NCBI GenBank assembly: GCA_900770785.1
Contig: CAAGLJ010000042.1
Coordinates: 1-15,600 of the forward strand
Reading direction: 5' to 3'
Source: Lachnospiraceae bacterium
Lineage (GTDB): Bacteria > Bacillota > Clostridia > Lachnospirales > Lachnospiraceae
Length of the DNA stretch: 15,600 nucleotides
The position numbers were made by a program, and so were the translations under genes. The notes under the pieces are model-generated. The model did not search any database. It was not told where the DNA came from and saw nothing but the letters and a program-made list of their open reading frames with translations. This document shows, in pieces, positions 14,535 to 15,600 of the stretch (position 1 is the stretch's first letter; every line of letters begins with the position of its first letter).

Positions 14535-14843
14535 TTAATGATCTCTCATGACTTCCACCATCATCCTTGCACCCAGCTTAAAGCTATTTTGAAACAGCAG
14601 GCAATCTGTTATGGTCTGATATTCTCGCACACAGTCTGTGTATTTGGAGAATAACTCTTTCTGCTCGTCAGTCATGGTGGCTTTGAGCTTTTCTTCATTC
14701 CTACAAATCAGTTCCAATAGTTTCTTATGCTCATTACAAGCGGATGTGTCATAGTCCATCGGCTCAATATTGCCATCAGCGAGTCGAATGATTTTGTTAA
14801 TTTCTCTGGCTGTTTCATCATCTACATAATATCTGCCACACAC
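14535..14843 (-). CDS. Chimeric small protein: SRAP N-terminal stub joined to a DUF6809-like domain
   Basis: The 102-residue product starts MCGRYYVDDETAREINKIIR. This is the exact style of SRAP (YedK/HMCES) proteins, whose Cys2 forms the DNA-protein crosslink at abasic sites. After about residue 23 the SRAP sequence stops. The rest (GNIEPMDYDTSACNEHKKLL through FKLGARMMVEVMRDH) looks like a helical DUF6809-type small protein of clostridia. The SRAP active-site Glu and His, which lie much further on, are absent, so it cannot be a working SRAP enzyme. The start is GTG, preceded by AAAGGTGGAAGG, 30 bp after the ligase stop. It probably arose by a deletion fusing two neighbouring genes. The DUF6809 label is from memory. 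Confidence 0.7.
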   Translation of the reverse strand: MCGRYYVDDETAREINKIIRLADGNIEPMDYDTSACNEHKKLLELICRNEEKLKATMTDEQKELFSKYTDCVREYQTITDCLLFQNSFKLGARMMVEVMRDH

Positions 14844-14873
14844 GAACCTTCCACCTTTCTCAAAACAATCTAT

Positions 14874-15600
14874 TTATACATCATCCCGTATTCCCTTAAA
14901 CACTGGCTGCCTAAGAGCATCTATGGTATTCGGCATATATTCCACTATACACACTTTTTCCGGTTTGCACCATACAATATCTCCATACGGTTTTATATTG
15001 TTTTTGAATGGGCAGGCTCCTTTCGTTAATGCACGAATAATTTCCCCACGCACTCCCCATGTGACAGTTCCTGCATATATGAGTTCCCCATCTTTATACT
15101 CTCCAAGTATCAAGCTAATAGCCTTCCCCTTCTCATATCCACAGATAATAAAATTCTTATCTGCCATTCTTTTAAATTTAATCCAGTCCTTGGTTCGCTT
15201 TCCCTGATAATATAGGCTGAAAGCTTTCTTTGCCACCACCCCCTCCAATTCCTTTTCTACAGTCAGTTGAAATAGCTGCGTTCCTTTCTCTTGTATATAT
15301 CTGGATACTGCAATTCTCTCATTTTCATTGACACATTTCTCTAATATATGTTTTCGTTCTAAAAGCGGCATATCCGGTAACACTTTGTCACCAGCCTGCA
15401 GGCAATCATAAGCTACAAAAGAAGCCGGAAGCCTTTTTGCCCCCAGCTCTATTCTTGTGCGACTGCTCCACAGCGTTCTTTTCTGTAACTCATAAAAGTC
15501 TGGAACACCGTTCACCATTACCACCAATTCTCCATCCAAAATACATTTATTATTTATCTGTTTATAGATATCCTTCAGTTCTATAAATCTTGGAAGTAAC
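14874..15600 (-). CDS. ATP-dependent DNA ligase (LigD/LigB type), 5' end outside window
   Basis: The visible 242 codons are open to the window edge, so the catalytic Lys motif (KxDG) lies beyond it. The protein seals DNA nicks using ATP. The part present shows CILDGELVVMVNGVPDFYEL (motif III region), FVAYDCLQ (motif IIIa), LEGVVAKK (motif IV) and KDWIKFKR (motif V). An OB-fold domain (about the last 95 residues) ends RQPVFKGIRDDV. The TTG at 15539 is only an internal Leu codon: the sequence upstream continues the homology as RFIELKDIYKQI. Such ligases often sit with SRAP genes in clostridial repair clusters, which fits the SRAP stub directly downstream. Length suggests a stand-alone ligase without polymerase or nuclease domains, at least at the C-terminal side. 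Confidence 0.93.
   Translation of the reverse strand, partial: LLPRFIELKDIYKQINNKCILDGELVVMVNGVPDFYELQKRTLWSSRTRIELGAKRLPASFVAYDCLQAGDKVLPDMPLLERKHILEKCVNENERIAVSRYIQEKGTQLFQLTVEKELEGVVAKKAFSLYYQGKRTKDWIKFKRMADKNFIICGYEKGKAISLILGEYKDGELIYAGTVTWGVRGEIIRALTKGACPFKNNIKPYGDIVWCKPEKVCIVEYMPNTIDALRQPVFKGIRDDV

Noticed and set aside
1..15600. CRISPR array, tandem repeats, rRNA genes or a cobalamin riboswitch near the pdu operon
   Set aside because: No regularly spaced repeats, rRNA sequence or B12-box-like leader was found on either strand by reading.

Overview
The window looks like a chromosomal segment of a Gram-positive anaerobe of the class Clostridia, probably Lachnospiraceae. This is inferred from the rimP-nusA-rnpM order, strong GGAGG-type ribosome binding sites, a B12-dependent diol dehydratase operon, a Tn1549-like excisionase and a clostridial ATP-dependent DNA ligase. 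No species call is possible from the sequence alone. Apart from one small insertion-sequence scrap, every supported gene lies on the minus strand, so transcription runs from right to left.

Right to left: (1) 15600-14482 holds the 3' part of an ATP-dependent DNA ligase. It is followed by a small chimeric gene (start of an SRAP/YedK protein joined to a DUF6809-like body) and a strong rho-independent terminator. (2) 14479-12558 is a complete-looking group IIC intron with its reverse transcriptase/maturase. It sits immediately behind the T-run of that terminator, which is the usual IIC target. (3) 12498-10010 is an accessory cassette: an abiE type IV toxin-antitoxin pair whose toxin frame is broken, a third overlapping gene of possible NurA type that is frameshifted and truncated, and an orphan excisionase ending in a perfect AT-rich inverted repeat. 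(4) 9982-9642 holds tRNA-Glu(CUC), its terminator and an IS3-type orfA remnant.

(5) 9469-3818 is the metabolic heart of the window: pduC-pduD-pduE (adenosylcobalamin-dependent diol/glycerol dehydratase), pduG-pduH (reactivating factor) and a PduO-type cobalamin adenosyltransferase. Together these cover catalysis, repair of inactivated enzyme and cofactor supply. PduD carries an N-terminal sequence resembling a microcompartment-targeting peptide, but no shell gene is in the window. (6) 3772-2007 is a membrane-bound diguanylate cyclase with its own promoter and terminator. (7) 1772-1 is the start of the conserved rimP-nusA-rnpM translation/transcription operon.

I did not find a clearly new system. 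The most unusual parts are the three-gene abiE cassette with a DGS-motif partner, the split toxin with a TAGTGA junction, and the SRAP-DUF6809 chimera next to a DNA ligase.
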